Source: UBA4823 sp034436035 (GTDB taxonomy: Bacteria; Chloroflexota; Anaerolineae; Anaerolineales; UBA4823). From it: a DNA stretch of 24,996 nucleotides. Each line of letters starts with the position of its first letter. Within the stretch, counting starts at the first letter, position 1. The position numbers were made by a program, and so were the translations under genes. Location: contig DAOTVW010000095.1 of the NCBI GenBank assembly GCA_034436035.1, positions 1 through 24,996 on the forward strand, given 5' to 3'. Of the stretch, positions 6,736-14,661 are shown piece after piece. The notes under the pieces are model-generated. The model did no database searches, was not told where the DNA came from, and was given only the letters and a program-made list of their open reading frames with translations.

Positions 6736-8094
6736 TTAAACTGGCGGTGGAGCGATAAAACCATCTTTCATCATCATGTGCGTCAAATCACGCGAGCGTT
6801 TGATGATTTGATGGGCATGTTGGTACAATTCGTCATGGCTGAGGGATAAGCGAGCTACCCCTTGTTCTTGGGCTTTCATTGCTACAGCAACTGCCTCGCG
6901 GGGAAATACCTCCCAATCATCCATGTTCGGTAGGATATGTTCTTCATCTAATCGATCGCCAATGTGATCAGCCAAAGCGTTCGCAGCTGCAAAACACATC
7001 TCGTCAGTGATTGTGCGTGCTCGTACATCTAACGCCCCGCGGAAAATACCCGGGAAACCAAGGGAATTATTCACTTGGTTGGGGAAATCAGAACGTCCCG
7101 TAGCCACAATGCGTGCTCCAGCAGCTTTCGCCTCCCAGGGCCAGATTTCTGGAACCGGGTTAGCACAAGCAAACACAATAGCATCCTTCGCCATAGTGGA
7201 AATCCACTCGGCGGCAATCACACCCGGTCCCGACTGAGAAAGGGCGATGACCACGTCAACGCCTTTGATTGCATCCGGAATGTTGCCTTCGCGACCTACT
7301 GTGTTGGTGATATTGCATAACCGCCATTTATCGACAAATTCGGCTTTTCGCATTTCTAAGTCTTTGCGGTGTTTTCCTAAAATCCCCTTACTATCCACCA
7401 TATAACACCGCCCCGGATCCGCTCCTGCACCAAAGATTAATCGAGAAATAGCAACATTGGAAGCACCCGCGCCAATAAAAGCGATGCTGACCTCACTCAT
7501 TTTCTTTCCAACAATTTTCAAGGCATTGATTAACCCCGCTAAGGTCACCGTGGCTGTGCCTTGCTGGTCATCATGCCAAATTGGAATTTCCGCTTTCTCG
7601 CGTAAGGTGTCTAAAATGCGAAAACATTTCGGCTGAGAAATGTCTTCGAGGTTAACCCCACCCCAACCGGGTTGCAGCAACAAAACGGTGTTAATAATAA
7701 CTTCCGGGTCCTTTGTGTCAATCATCACCGGAACGCCATCGACACCCCCTAGATACTTATATAGTAAGGCTTTTCCTTCCATCACCGGCAGTCCGGCTTT
7801 TGGTCCAATATCCCCTAAACCTAAAACGCGCGTGCCGTCGGATACAACCGCCACGGTATTCCATTTATTGGTATGTTCATAGACCAGTTCTGGGTTCGCT
7901 TCAATGGCTCGGCATGGTGCAGCAACACCGGGCGTATACCAGATTGCAAAATCATTAAAATCCCGCACACAACATTTCAATGTCGTTTCAATTTTGCCAC
8001 GGTAAAACGGGTGTAATACCATAGCATCGGCAGAAGGCTTTTTCGCTTTCGCTAAAAGCTCCTCTACACTCACTTCTTTTGCTTCATTTGTCAT
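6736..8094 (-). CDS. NAD(P)-dependent malic enzyme
   Basis: Oxidative decarboxylation of malate to pyruvate, yielding NAD(P)H and CO2. About 452 aa: the catalytic part only, without the C-terminal phosphotransacetylase-like domain of MaeB. Signatures in order: IWYTPGVAAPC (catalytic Tyr), LGDIGP-KAGLPVMEGKA (catalytic Lys), GVNLEDIS (metal-binding Glu and Asp), IPIWHDDQQGTATV, FIGAGASNVAISRL (nucleotide-binding loop), FACANPVPEI, and GRSDFPNQVNNSLGFPGIFRG. Start chosen at 8094, where ATG follows AGGAGGT by 6 nt; an upstream in-frame ATG at 8124 would place the SD inside the gene. NAD versus NADP use cannot be decided. A long leader with a small ORF lies upstream and the TrxR-like gene downstream. 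Product pyruvate feeds the dehydrogenase encoded divergently. Confidence 0.93.
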   Translation of the reverse strand: MTNEAKEVSVEELLAKAKKPSADAMVLHPFYRGKIETTLKCCVRDFNDFAIWYTPGVAAPCRAIEANPELVYEHTNKWNTVAVVSDGTRVLGLGDIGPKAGLPVMEGKALLYKYLGGVDGVPVMIDTKDPEVIINTVLLLQPGWGGVNLEDISQPKCFRILDTLREKAEIPIWHDDQQGTATVTLAGLINALKIVGKKMSEVSIAFIGAGASNVAISRLIFGAGADPGRCYMVDSKGILGKHRKDLEMRKAEFVDKWRLCNITNTVGREGNIPDAIKGVDVVIALSQSGPGVIAAEWISTMAKDAIVFACANPVPEIWPWEAKAAGARIVATGRSDFPNQVNNSLGFPGIFRGALDVRARTITDEMCFAAANALADHIGDRLDEEHILPNMDDWEVFPREAVAVAMKAQEQGVARLSLSHDELYQHAHQIIKRSRDLTHMMMKDGFIAPPPV

Positions 8095-8159
8095 TTTTGT
8101 ACCTCCTGGGTCAACTAAAGGCAATTCGGCAGCTCCTACCGATAGGCACTATGATTCGT

Positions 8160-8243
8160 TCAGGTTTTTTTGTTTTTCAAAAACACCGGGGATTGCGGCG
8201 ATTCATGCAAATCGGAAAAACACTGCACCCGCCGCTGAAACAT
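8160..8243 (-). CDS. Possible 27-codon leader ORF upstream of malic enzyme
   Basis: On the minus strand an AGGAGG (8256-8261) precedes an ATG at 8243 by 12 nt, longer than ideal; the frame then runs 27 codons to a TGA 65 nt before the malic enzyme start. The ATG is exactly the three-base loop of a perfect 7-bp hairpin (8234-8250). The peptide starts MFQRRVQCF and ends KNKKT, with no run of a single amino acid that would suggest classical attenuation. Could be a regulatory leader peptide or chance. Confidence 0.22.
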   Translation of the reverse strand: MFQRRVQCFSDLHESPQSPVFLKNKKT

Positions 8244-8250
8244 TTTCAGC
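8234..8250 (-). promoter_or_regulatory. Perfect hairpin with a start codon as its loop
   Basis: On the minus strand GCTGAAA-ATG-TTTCAGC forms a 7-bp stem whose loop is the ATG of the 27-codon ORF. If transcribed in the malic enzyme leader, the fold would hide or display this start codon. No T-run follows, so it is not a terminator. Confidence 0.4.
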
Positions 8251-8473
8251 TCAAACCTCCTCATACCCACCCCATTTATAATCATCTCTTTTGTTGTCTA
8301 TCTAGGACAGGAGCCTTTTCCGTTCTTACTATTATTGTATACATTAATGAAGGGCAAGGTATCCGATAAACATCATCTAAACAGAAGACATTTATCCTAA
8401 TCAACTCTGTTATGGTAACCCTAAAACTATGACAACCATAATATTCATTTTTTCTAAATAAACTATCCCATTG

Positions 8474-8479
8474 TATAAT
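8474..8479 (+). promoter_or_regulatory. Putative -10 box of the sulfurtransferase gene
   Basis: An exact TATAAT lies 33 nt before the ATG at 8513. The best -35 at 17-bp spacing (TTTCTA) is weak, so this is a -10-only prediction. Confidence 0.4.
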
Positions 8480-8512
8480 AGGTATTAATTCAACAATAAA
8501 CATGGAGGATGG

Positions 8513-9370
8513 ATGGATTACACAACTTTAATCTCTCCGGCTGACTTATTACTGCACTTGGATGATGAGAACTGGGCTATATTTGATGTTCGTTTCACTC
8601 TGGGTAACCCAGAACGAGGGCGCATTGACTATGTAAAATCTCATCTTCCCAATTCCGTTTTCGTCCATGTTGAAGAAGAGATGTGTGGTAAGGTCATCCC
8701 TGGCAAAACAGGGCGTCATCCCTTACTCCCCGTAGAAGATACCGTCCAACTCTTTTCACGATTAGGCATTGATGAAAATGTTCAGGTCGTTGTCTACGAT
8801 GATTGGCCTGGCGCAAGCGGTGCAGTAGCTGCTCGTTTATGGTGGATGCTGCGCTGGCTTGGGCATGAGAAAGTGGCAGTACTAGACGGTGGTTGGAATG
8901 CCTGGCTATCCCAAAGTTATCCAATCAGCCAACAGATTAAAACCCGAGAACCGCGCAGTTTTAAACCCAAGTTACATTTGGAAATTTATGCAAGCACTGC
9001 GGATACCAAAGCCGCATTACTTTATCCCACCTGGAAAGTCTTTGATTCGCGCACCGCAGACCGCTATCGCGGAGAAAATGAAACCATCGATCCAATCGCA
9101 GGGCGAATTCCCGGTGCGATTAATGCTCCCTACCTCGACAATTGTTACCCTGATGGACGTTTTAAACCGAGAGAGGAAATTCGTCAACGCTTCCAAAATT
9201 TATTGGGCGATACTCCGCCATCCAAAGCAATTTTTTATTGCGGTTCCGGACTTACGTCAGCATTGAATGTCCTTGCGTTGGCATACTGCGGATTGGGAAA
9301 TGCGCGCTTATACGTTGGCTCATGGAGCGAATGGATAACTGACCCCAAGCGTCCAATTGCAACGGCATAA
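8513..9370 (+). CDS. Two-domain rhodanese-family sulfurtransferase
   Basis: Transfers a sulfane sulfur atom from thiosulfate or 3-mercaptopyruvate to cyanide or a thiol acceptor; cytoplasmic. 285 aa with two rhodanese domains: an inactive N-terminal one (about 5-135, with FDVRFTLGNPERGR and VVVYDD) and a catalytic C-terminal one (about 160-280). The active-site Cys is C243 in the loop CGSGLTS. A CG(S/T)G loop of this kind is usual in SseA/mercaptopyruvate sulfurtransferases, whereas classical thiosulfate sulfurtransferases have CRKG-type loops, so the former substrate is somewhat more likely. Start ATG has GGAGG only 4 nt upstream; other nearby ATGs are out of frame. Stands 103 bp before the dehydrogenase operon with a separate promoter candidate between. 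Confidence 0.9.
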   Translation: MDYTTLISPADLLLHLDDENWAIFDVRFTLGNPERGRIDYVKSHLPNSVFVHVEEEMCGKVIPGKTGRHPLLPVEDTVQLFSRLGIDENVQVVVYDDWPGASGAVAARLWWMLRWLGHEKVAVLDGGWNAWLSQSYPISQQIKTREPRSFKPKLHLEIYASTADTKAALLYPTWKVFDSRTADRYRGENETIDPIAGRIPGAINAPYLDNCYPDGRFKPREEIRQRFQNLLGDTPPSKAIFYCGSGLTSALNVLALAYCGLGNARLYVGSWSEWITDPKRPIATA

Positions 9371-9412
9371 ATTTTTATATATTTCTGATACAATTAGTAA
9401 TATTAATCCAGT

Positions 9413-9436
9413 TATAATACCTTTCCGATAGGAAAG
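9413..9436 (+). promoter_or_regulatory. -10 box and adjoining palindrome upstream of the dehydrogenase operon
   Basis: An exact TATAAT (9413-9418) is followed after 2 bp by CTTTCCGATAGGAAAG (9421-9436), a perfect 6+6 bp inverted repeat with a GATA centre. The expected transcription start (about 9425) falls inside the palindrome, a position where a bound repressor would block initiation. As RNA it would be only a short hairpin without a T-run. No strong -35 is visible. Confidence 0.4.
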
Positions 9437-9473
9437 CAAATAACATTTAATAGGCAACCGGAGTATAAAATCC

Positions 9474-10451
9474 ATGACTCAAGAAGAATATCTTGAACTT
9501 TATTATCAAATGGTCATCATCCGTTTAGTTGAAGAGAGCGCTGCCCAGCTCTATCAACAAGGGAAAATTGGGGGGTTCTTGCATCTATATATCGGGCAGG
9601 AAGCCGTCAGCACCGGTTTAATCTCAGCTCGAAAACCACAAGACCGGGTGATCACCGCTTACCGCGATCACGGTGTCGCAATTAACGTCGGTATCCCCGC
9701 CAAATTAGTACTTGCGGAATTACTTGGGAAAGCCAGCGGTGTATCAAAAGGTAAGGGGGGTTCCATGCACATGGCTGATGTCACAAAAAATTTTTGGGGA
9801 GGTCACGCCATTGTTGGGGCACATCTCCCCATTGCCGCAGGATTGGCGTTAGGAGACCAGTATCAAGACCATCGAGCGGTGACCATATGCATGTTTGGGG
9901 ATGGTGCTACTAATATCGGCTATTTTCATGAAGCATTGAATCTCTCGAAGGTCTGGAATTTGCCAGTACTTTGGGTTTGTGAAAACAACCAATACGGTAT
10001 GGGCACTGCTGTGGAGCGCGCCTCGGCAGTCAGCGAAATCCGCCAGAAAGCGCTTGGTTACAACATGCCGAACAGCCGTGTGGATGGCATGGATGTCCTG
10101 GCAGTGCGCCAAGCAGCTCAAGAAGTCCTGGAGCAAATCCGCAGTGGTTCCGGTCCATACCTTATGGAAATCGTCACATATCGTTATCGGGGTCATTCTA
10201 TGGGTGATCCAGAACGGTATCGAAAACAAGAAGAAGTAAAACGCTGGGAAGAGAACGACCCTATTGGAATTTACCGCAAATATTTAATCAGCAACCAAAT
10301 ATTCGAAGAATCGCAATTGGATGAATTAGATCAAAAAGCAGAATCAGAGGTTAAGGAAGCAGTACGTTTTGCCGAAGAGAGTCCGGAACCGCCTGCTGAA
10401 GCGTTATTTGCGGATATCTATGCGGAAGAGGAGGGATTGCTGCATGGCTAG
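9474..10451 (+). CDS. pdhA: Pyruvate (2-oxoacid) dehydrogenase E1 component, alpha subunit
   Basis: Thiamine-diphosphate-dependent alpha subunit of the E1 heterotetramer, which decarboxylates pyruvate (or a related 2-oxoacid) and acylates the E2 lipoyl group. 325 aa, normal for the family. The TPP/Mg2+ motif runs from GDGATN (142-147) to ENNQYG (170-175). GGSMHMAD and YRYRGHSMGDPERYR (the loop regulated in eukaryotic homologues) are conserved. ATG start with a CCGGAG SD about 10 nt upstream. First gene of pdhA-pdhB-E2; it overlaps pdhB by 8 nt. Acetoin dehydrogenase (AcoA) and branched-chain 2-oxoacid dehydrogenases are close relatives and cannot be fully excluded; pyruvate fits the nearby malic enzyme. 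Confidence 0.9.
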   Translation: MTQEEYLELYYQMVIIRLVEESAAQLYQQGKIGGFLHLYIGQEAVSTGLISARKPQDRVITAYRDHGVAINVGIPAKLVLAELLGKASGVSKGKGGSMHMADVTKNFWGGHAIVGAHLPIAAGLALGDQYQDHRAVTICMFGDGATNIGYFHEALNLSKVWNLPVLWVCENNQYGMGTAVERASAVSEIRQKALGYNMPNSRVDGMDVLAVRQAAQEVLEQIRSGSGPYLMEIVTYRYRGHSMGDPERYRKQEEVKRWEENDPIGIYRKYLISNQIFEESQLDELDQKAESEVKEAVRFAEESPEPPAEALFADIYAEEEGLLHG

Positions 10452-11415
10452 AATTACAGTACGTGAGGCAATTTCGCAAGCATTGTGGGAAGAAATGGAA
10501 CAGGATGAATCCGTTTTCATCCTAGGAGAAGAAGTGGGAGTATGGGGTGGAACTTATGCGGTTACGAAAGGTTTCTATGATCATTTTGGGGCAAAGAGAG
10601 TAAAGGATACACCGATCTCTGAAGCAGCCATTGTTGGTGCAGCTATCGGTGCAGCTCTTACAGGCTTACGACCCGTCGCAGAACTGATGACCATCAACTT
10701 CGCCTTTTCGGCAATGGATCATATCGTTAATGAAGCTGCAAAATTGCATTATATGTTTGGCGGTCAATTCATCCTTCCGCTGGTGATTCGCACTGTTGGA
10801 GGAGGAGGCAGACAATTAGGCGCAACGCACTCACAAACTCCGGATGCGATATTTGCTCACTTCCCCGGTTTAAAAGTGGTAGCACCAGGCACAGCCGCAG
10901 ACGCAAAAGGATTGCTTAAATCCGCCATTCGTTCAAACGACCCCATTTTGTTTATCGAACATGCCACCCTCTATCAATCGCGCGGTGAGGTTCCAGAAGA
11001 AGATTATCTGACCCCTATTGGCAAATCTAAAATCCAACGGCCCGGGAAAGATGTTACGATTGTCACCTATAGCAAAATGCTGGAAATATCCATGAAGGCA
11101 GCGGATCAACTATCCCAAGAGGGTATCGAAGCAGAAATCGTAGATCTTCGCACCCTTCGTCCGTTAGATATGCAGCCAGTGATCGAATCCTTCAAGAAAA
11201 CCAATCGAGCGGTCATTGTTGAGGAGGGTTGGCGCTCGTATGGAGTTGGTGCAGAAGTTGCTGCGCGAATTTATGAAGAAGCCTTTGATTATGTGGATGC
11301 TCCTATCCAACGTGTCGCCCAGAAAGAAGTTCCTTTACCATACAACCGGACCTTGGAACAAATGGCTTTGCCTCAAGTAGAGGATGTTATTCGGGCAGTT
11401 AAGGAGGTGCTCTAA
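10444..11415 (+). CDS. pdhB: Pyruvate (2-oxoacid) dehydrogenase E1 component, beta subunit
   Basis: Beta subunit of the E1 heterotetramer, 323 aa. It has a transketolase-type pyrimidine-binding domain (about 1-180, with VFILGEEVGVWGG, DTPISE carrying the conserved Glu, and GGGGRQLGATHSQ) and a C-terminal transketolase domain (about 195-315, with IVDLRTLRPLD and VEEGWRSYGVGAE). The chosen ATG at 10444 has GAGGAGGG upstream and matches the usual N-terminus (MARITVREAI). A longer frame open from 10369 only reads antiparallel-phase pdhA sequence. Overlaps pdhA by 8 nt and E2 by 1 nt (TAATG), so the three are translationally coupled. Confidence 0.92.
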   Translation: MARITVREAISQALWEEMEQDESVFILGEEVGVWGGTYAVTKGFYDHFGAKRVKDTPISEAAIVGAAIGAALTGLRPVAELMTINFAFSAMDHIVNEAAKLHYMFGGQFILPLVIRTVGGGGRQLGATHSQTPDAIFAHFPGLKVVAPGTAADAKGLLKSAIRSNDPILFIEHATLYQSRGEVPEEDYLTPIGKSKIQRPGKDVTIVTYSKMLEISMKAADQLSQEGIEAEIVDLRTLRPLDMQPVIESFKKTNRAVIVEEGWRSYGVGAEVAARIYEEAFDYVDAPIQRVAQKEVPLPYNRTLEQMALPQVEDVIRAVKEVL

Positions 11416-12680
11416 TGGCTGAAATAATAACGATGCCTAAGTTAGGCTTTGATATGGCAGAGGGGACACTGGTGCGCTGGGTTATTGCAGAAGGTGAGGA
11501 CGTAACAAAAGGCGCAGTATTAGCTGAAATCGAAACGGACAAAGCCACTGTGGAAGTGGAATCAACCGCAAGCGGGGTTTTGCTGCGCCAATTAGTGGAA
11601 CAAGGCAGTGTTGTTCCAGTGAATACTCCAATCGCCATCATCGGTCAGCCAGGTGAATCCATCCAATCCGATACGAAAAAAGAAATTAGTGCAGAAGCCG
11701 TTCCTGCGGCGGGAAGTGAAAAGGAGCAGGAAGCACAACCCTCCCAAAATCCTTCTCCTGCTATCGAAATGCAAACCACCGCTAAAGAACTCCGTGCCTC
11801 TCCTTTAGCCCGGCGTTTAGCGCGTGAAGCAGGTATTGATCTGGGACAAATAAAGGGGAGTGGACCTCAAGGTCGGATAACCAAAGTGGATGTCGAATCT
11901 TATCTTGCTTTCAAAGGACGTATGGCATCCGAGACAGTGGCACCGGCTTTGGTATCCGAACCAGTCAGTCCTGCCGCTTTTACTCCTGGACTGGATCAGC
12001 ACATTCCGCTTACCAAACTGCGCTCCATCATCGGCAAACGGATGGTTCAATCCGTTCAGAACGTTCCGCACTTCTTTGTAACCCACGAAGTAGATGTTGA
12101 AAACCTGATAGCATTGCGCAAGGACATCAATAATCTCCTTCCAGAAGGGGAAAAAATATCGGTAAATGACTTTATTGTGCGGGCAGTTGCGCTGAGTCTA
12201 AAGGAATTTCCGAATCTAAATGCTTCAATAGATGAGGAGAAGGGGGAGATCATTCAGCATGGGTCTATCCATGTGGGTGTTGCAGTGGCATTGGAAAACG
12301 GTTTAATCACGGTTGTCTGCAAATATACCGATCAGAAAAGCATTCGCCAAATATCCAGTGAGATACGTGCTTTAGTAGATCGAGCTCGCCAAGGAAAAGT
12401 GCGGTCGGAAGACATTGAAGGGTCTACTTTTTCCATCAGCAATCTGGGGATGTTTGATGTCACGCATTTTACCGCAATCATCAATCCCCCCGAGGCAGCG
12501 ATATTGGCGGTTGGTTCTGTCACCCCCAAAGCGGTTGTGGTAGATGGCGAAATTCAAATACGACAGCGAATGAACGTGACGATTTCGGTAGATCATCGCA
12601 TATCCGATGGCGCCGAGGCAGCCCGTTTCTTGCAGGTTTTAGCAAAGTATCTTGAAGAACCACTGCGATTGATGGTTTGA
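11415..12680 (+). CDS. pdhC: Dihydrolipoamide acyltransferase, E2 component
   Basis: Core acyltransferase of the dehydrogenase complex, moving the acyl group from lipoyl-lysine to CoA. 421 aa. One lipoyl domain (about 3-77) with the lipoylated K43 in ETDKATVEV; a Pro/Ala/Glu-rich linker (about 78-124); a peripheral-subunit-binding domain (about 126-164, RASPLARRLAREAGIDLGQI); a second linker; and a catalytic domain (about 197-421) with H394 and D398 in DHRISDG. The start overlaps the pdhB stop by one base (TAATG). No dihydrolipoamide dehydrogenase (E3) gene follows, so E3 must come from elsewhere in the genome. The specific acyl group is inferred, not shown. Confidence 0.92.
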   Translation: MAEIITMPKLGFDMAEGTLVRWVIAEGEDVTKGAVLAEIETDKATVEVESTASGVLLRQLVEQGSVVPVNTPIAIIGQPGESIQSDTKKEISAEAVPAAGSEKEQEAQPSQNPSPAIEMQTTAKELRASPLARRLAREAGIDLGQIKGSGPQGRITKVDVESYLAFKGRMASETVAPALVSEPVSPAAFTPGLDQHIPLTKLRSIIGKRMVQSVQNVPHFFVTHEVDVENLIALRKDINNLLPEGEKISVNDFIVRAVALSLKEFPNLNASIDEEKGEIIQHGSIHVGVAVALENGLITVVCKYTDQKSIRQISSEIRALVDRARQGKVRSEDIEGSTFSISNLGMFDVTHFTAIINPPEAAILAVGSVTPKAVVVDGEIQIRQRMNVTISVDHRISDGAEAARFLQVLAKYLEEPLRLMV

Positions 12681-13285
12681 CAAAAAATTCAATAGCTAAA
12701 CCTGACCAAAGAATAATGGATAAATACCTTTACGAAATCCGCTTTCTTCAAGCCGTTCTCCCCCAACTGGAAAATTATTTATTGAGTTCCGAGCTATATC
12801 GTTTGGTTTTTATCCCAACGCAACGGGATGAACCATCCTACCCAAGTCTTTCCTTAGGCACACTGCTTTTATCACTTAAAAAAGCACACGGTTATGCTTA
12901 TTATCATCCCGCTCGAATGGACTTAGCTAAAATTGAAGAAGAGATCTATTCTATTCGCCAGCATTGGCGCCAAGCCTGGGAGAACAAAACTGTCCGGGAA
13001 ATGCAAAATCGGGGTAATTTATGGCAAACATATCTCAGCGAATTACTCGCCAACCCGCACGAAAATAGTGATCGTTATACCTACGAAGTACGGCATCGAG
13101 TGATGCTGGAATTATTACAACAGGAAATCAGCCAAGTCGCAACAAAAAATACGGTGAATTTAGATTTGTATGATCAGATTCTGCGCCCTTCTTTTCATCT
13201 CGATCATTTCATTTGGGATGGCGAATTAGAAGTTGAGTTCCCCAACCCACCTTTCTGGTTTTTATGGGGGAAACCGTTGCTTTAG
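12677..13285 (+). CDS. Uncharacterised 202-aa protein coupled to E2
   Basis: I do not recognise a named family. The frame opens with TTG at 12677, overlapping the E2 stop (TTGA), which suggests translational coupling, but no good SD is visible. An ATG at 12716 (189 aa, starting MDKYLYEIRFLQAVLPQLEN) is an alternative start. The protein is soluble, rich in Leu, Tyr, Gln and Trp, predicted mostly helical, and lacks signal peptide, membrane segment or cysteine. The centre is charged (KIEEEIYSIRQHWRQAWENK); the C-terminus is hydrophobic and proline-rich (FPNPPFWFLWGKPLL). Its position after E2 hints at a role near the dehydrogenase complex, but this is context only. Confidence 0.7.
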   Translation: MTKNSIAKPDQRIMDKYLYEIRFLQAVLPQLENYLLSSELYRLVFIPTQRDEPSYPSLSLGTLLLSLKKAHGYAYYHPARMDLAKIEEEIYSIRQHWRQAWENKTVREMQNRGNLWQTYLSELLANPHENSDRYTYEVRHRVMLELLQQEISQVATKNTVNLDLYDQILRPSFHLDHFIWDGELEVEFPNPPFWFLWGKPLL

Positions 13286-13317
13286 TTTAAGAAATAGCTT
13301 TTTCCGCTAAAACCGCA

Positions 13318-13323
13318 TATAAT
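13318..13323 (+). promoter_or_regulatory. Putative -10 box very close to the MFS start codon
   Basis: An exact TATAAT ends 10 nt before the ATG at 13334. If used, the transcript would begin 3-5 nt before the ATG, making a nearly leaderless mRNA; no SD is visible before this ATG, which fits. The -35 at 17-bp spacing (TAGCTT) is poor. Confidence 0.35.
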
Positions 13324-13333
13324 CAACGCTTGC

Positions 13334-14614
13334 ATGAAGACAATAAGGTTTGGGAAATTTCGTCGTCTCTTTGTACCAGCAGATGTTAATCCAATCCAAG
13401 GGCGGAACTTCATCAATGTCCAGATTGATGCAATTGGAGTCGGGTTAGCCAGCGCCGCTGCACCTTTCCTGCCGGTTTTTCTCACCCGCTTAGGTGCTAC
13501 CAGCCAACAAGTGGGATATCTAACCAGTATGCCCGCTTTAACCGGTTTGTTGTTGGGGATTTTTATCGGGCGATTTTTACAAAACCGGCCCAACATTGTG
13601 CCTTATTTCAGCGCAGCCCGTCTGATGGTGCTGTCTTCCTATGCATTAACTGCGCTATTAATCGGACTGGTGCCGAATGCTATTTTAATCAAAGCTATTC
13701 TGGTTTTATGGGCGGTGGTGACCTTACCCCAAACCGTGGTTGCTGTTTCGTTTAATGTTGTTATGAGCAGTGTAGCTGGCGCAGAGCACCGCTATGATTT
13801 GATGAGCCGCCGCTGGTCTATTTTAGGGATTACTACTGCCCTAACAACCGCTTTAGCTGGTCAATTATTAGAGCATTTCCCATTCCCATTAAACTATCAA
13901 ATCATGTTTTTCCTGCTCTCTGTTGGTAGTTTGATCAGTTTTTATTATTCATCCCATATCATACTCCCTGATAGACATATCCCTGCCGAATACCAAGTCA
14001 ACAATTTCAAGCAACGGCTGTTGCTGCTATACGCAAGACTGAAAATAGAAATCCCTTTTGTTCGGTTTGTTTCCATCCGTTTTGTGTACCTGCTTGGAGT
14101 TACGTTAGCCACACCCCTTTTTCCGCTTTATTTTGTGCGGGTTGTTGGCGCAAGTGATGCCTGGATTGGTTTGATCAATACCGCGCAGACCTCGATTTTA
14201 CTTATCGGTTATTTTTATTGGACACATGCCTCCCGTCAACGAGGTTCTCGTTTTGTCCTCTTGATCTCAACCTTTAGCATGTCTCTTTATCCCATGTTAA
14301 TTTCCCGGATTCAAAACGTACAATCCATTGCGGCCATCGCAGGAATTGCCGGCTTTTTTCAGGCTGGCATCGATCTCGTCTTTTTTGATGAGCTAATGAA
14401 AACTATTCCGGAGGATATGAGTCCTATCTTTGTTGCCATTGCCCAAACATTGACACAATTATCCTCATTCCTCGCACCGATGTTAAGCGCCTGGTTAGGC
14501 GACCTGCTTGGCATCCCAAGCGCCTTATTCATCAGCGGTTTGGTGCGATTAATCGGTTTCGGGTTGTTTTGGAAATTCGCGAACACAGCCCAACCCAATC
14601 AAGCGCAAGTTTAA
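13334..14614 (+). CDS. Major facilitator superfamily (MFS) transporter
   Basis: Secondary transporter in the cytoplasmic membrane, 426 aa, with about 12 hydrophobic segments spread along the chain (for example about 50-66, 76-96, 105-125, 130-155, and in the second half about 240-262, 275-296, 307-325, 335-355, 370-390, 398-415). The conserved loop between TM2 and TM3 is degenerate (GIFIGRFLQNRPNI). A roughly 25-residue charged N-terminus precedes the first helix. No substrate-specific motif is recognised. The gene is 48 bp after the unknown protein gene, with its own TATAAT and no SD. The ATG at 13334 is the first in frame; the next in-frame starts would cut into TM1. Confidence 0.82.
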   Translation: MKTIRFGKFRRLFVPADVNPIQGRNFINVQIDAIGVGLASAAAPFLPVFLTRLGATSQQVGYLTSMPALTGLLLGIFIGRFLQNRPNIVPYFSAARLMVLSSYALTALLIGLVPNAILIKAILVLWAVVTLPQTVVAVSFNVVMSSVAGAEHRYDLMSRRWSILGITTALTTALAGQLLEHFPFPLNYQIMFFLLSVGSLISFYYSSHIILPDRHIPAEYQVNNFKQRLLLLYARLKIEIPFVRFVSIRFVYLLGVTLATPLFPLYFVRVVGASDAWIGLINTAQTSILLIGYFYWTHASRQRGSRFVLLISTFSMSLYPMLISRIQNVQSIAAIAGIAGFFQAGIDLVFFDELMKTIPEDMSPIFVAIAQTLTQLSSFLAPMLSAWLGDLLGIPSALFISGLVRLIGFGLFWKFANTAQPNQAQV

Positions 14615-14620
14615 TTCGGG

Positions 14621-14626
14621 TATAAT
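14621..14626 (+). promoter_or_regulatory. Putative -10 box of the HAD gene
   Basis: An exact TATAAT immediately after the MFS stop, 35 nt before the GTG start of the HAD gene. No good -35 box at standard spacing. Confidence 0.35.
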
Positions 14627-14661
14627 TTCATGTATCTTATACAATTAGAGGAAGCGTACCA

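Larger units (their letters stand above)
8095..8512. other. 418-bp divergent leader/promoter region
   Basis: The stretch separates malic enzyme (minus) from the sulfurtransferase (plus). It holds the malic enzyme leader with the small ORF and hairpin described separately, a short CCTA-TCGG-TAGG hairpin on the minus strand near 8137-8148, and an AT-rich promoter region (8280-8500) with a TATAAT for the plus strand. I could not match the leader to a riboswitch class I know, and no larger gene is present. Confidence 0.5.

Noticed and set aside
8095..8124. Upstream ATG for malic enzyme
   Set aside because: Its first codons contain the AGGAGGT SD that serves the ATG at 8094.
8079..8369. 96-codon plus-strand ORF in the divergent region
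   Set aside because: It starts antisense to malic enzyme and crosses its leader, with no SD and no recognisable protein features.
10369..10443. Longer N-terminus for the E1 beta subunit
   Set aside because: The extra 25 residues come from reading pdhA in another frame; the ATG at 10444 has a strong SD and matches the family N-terminus.
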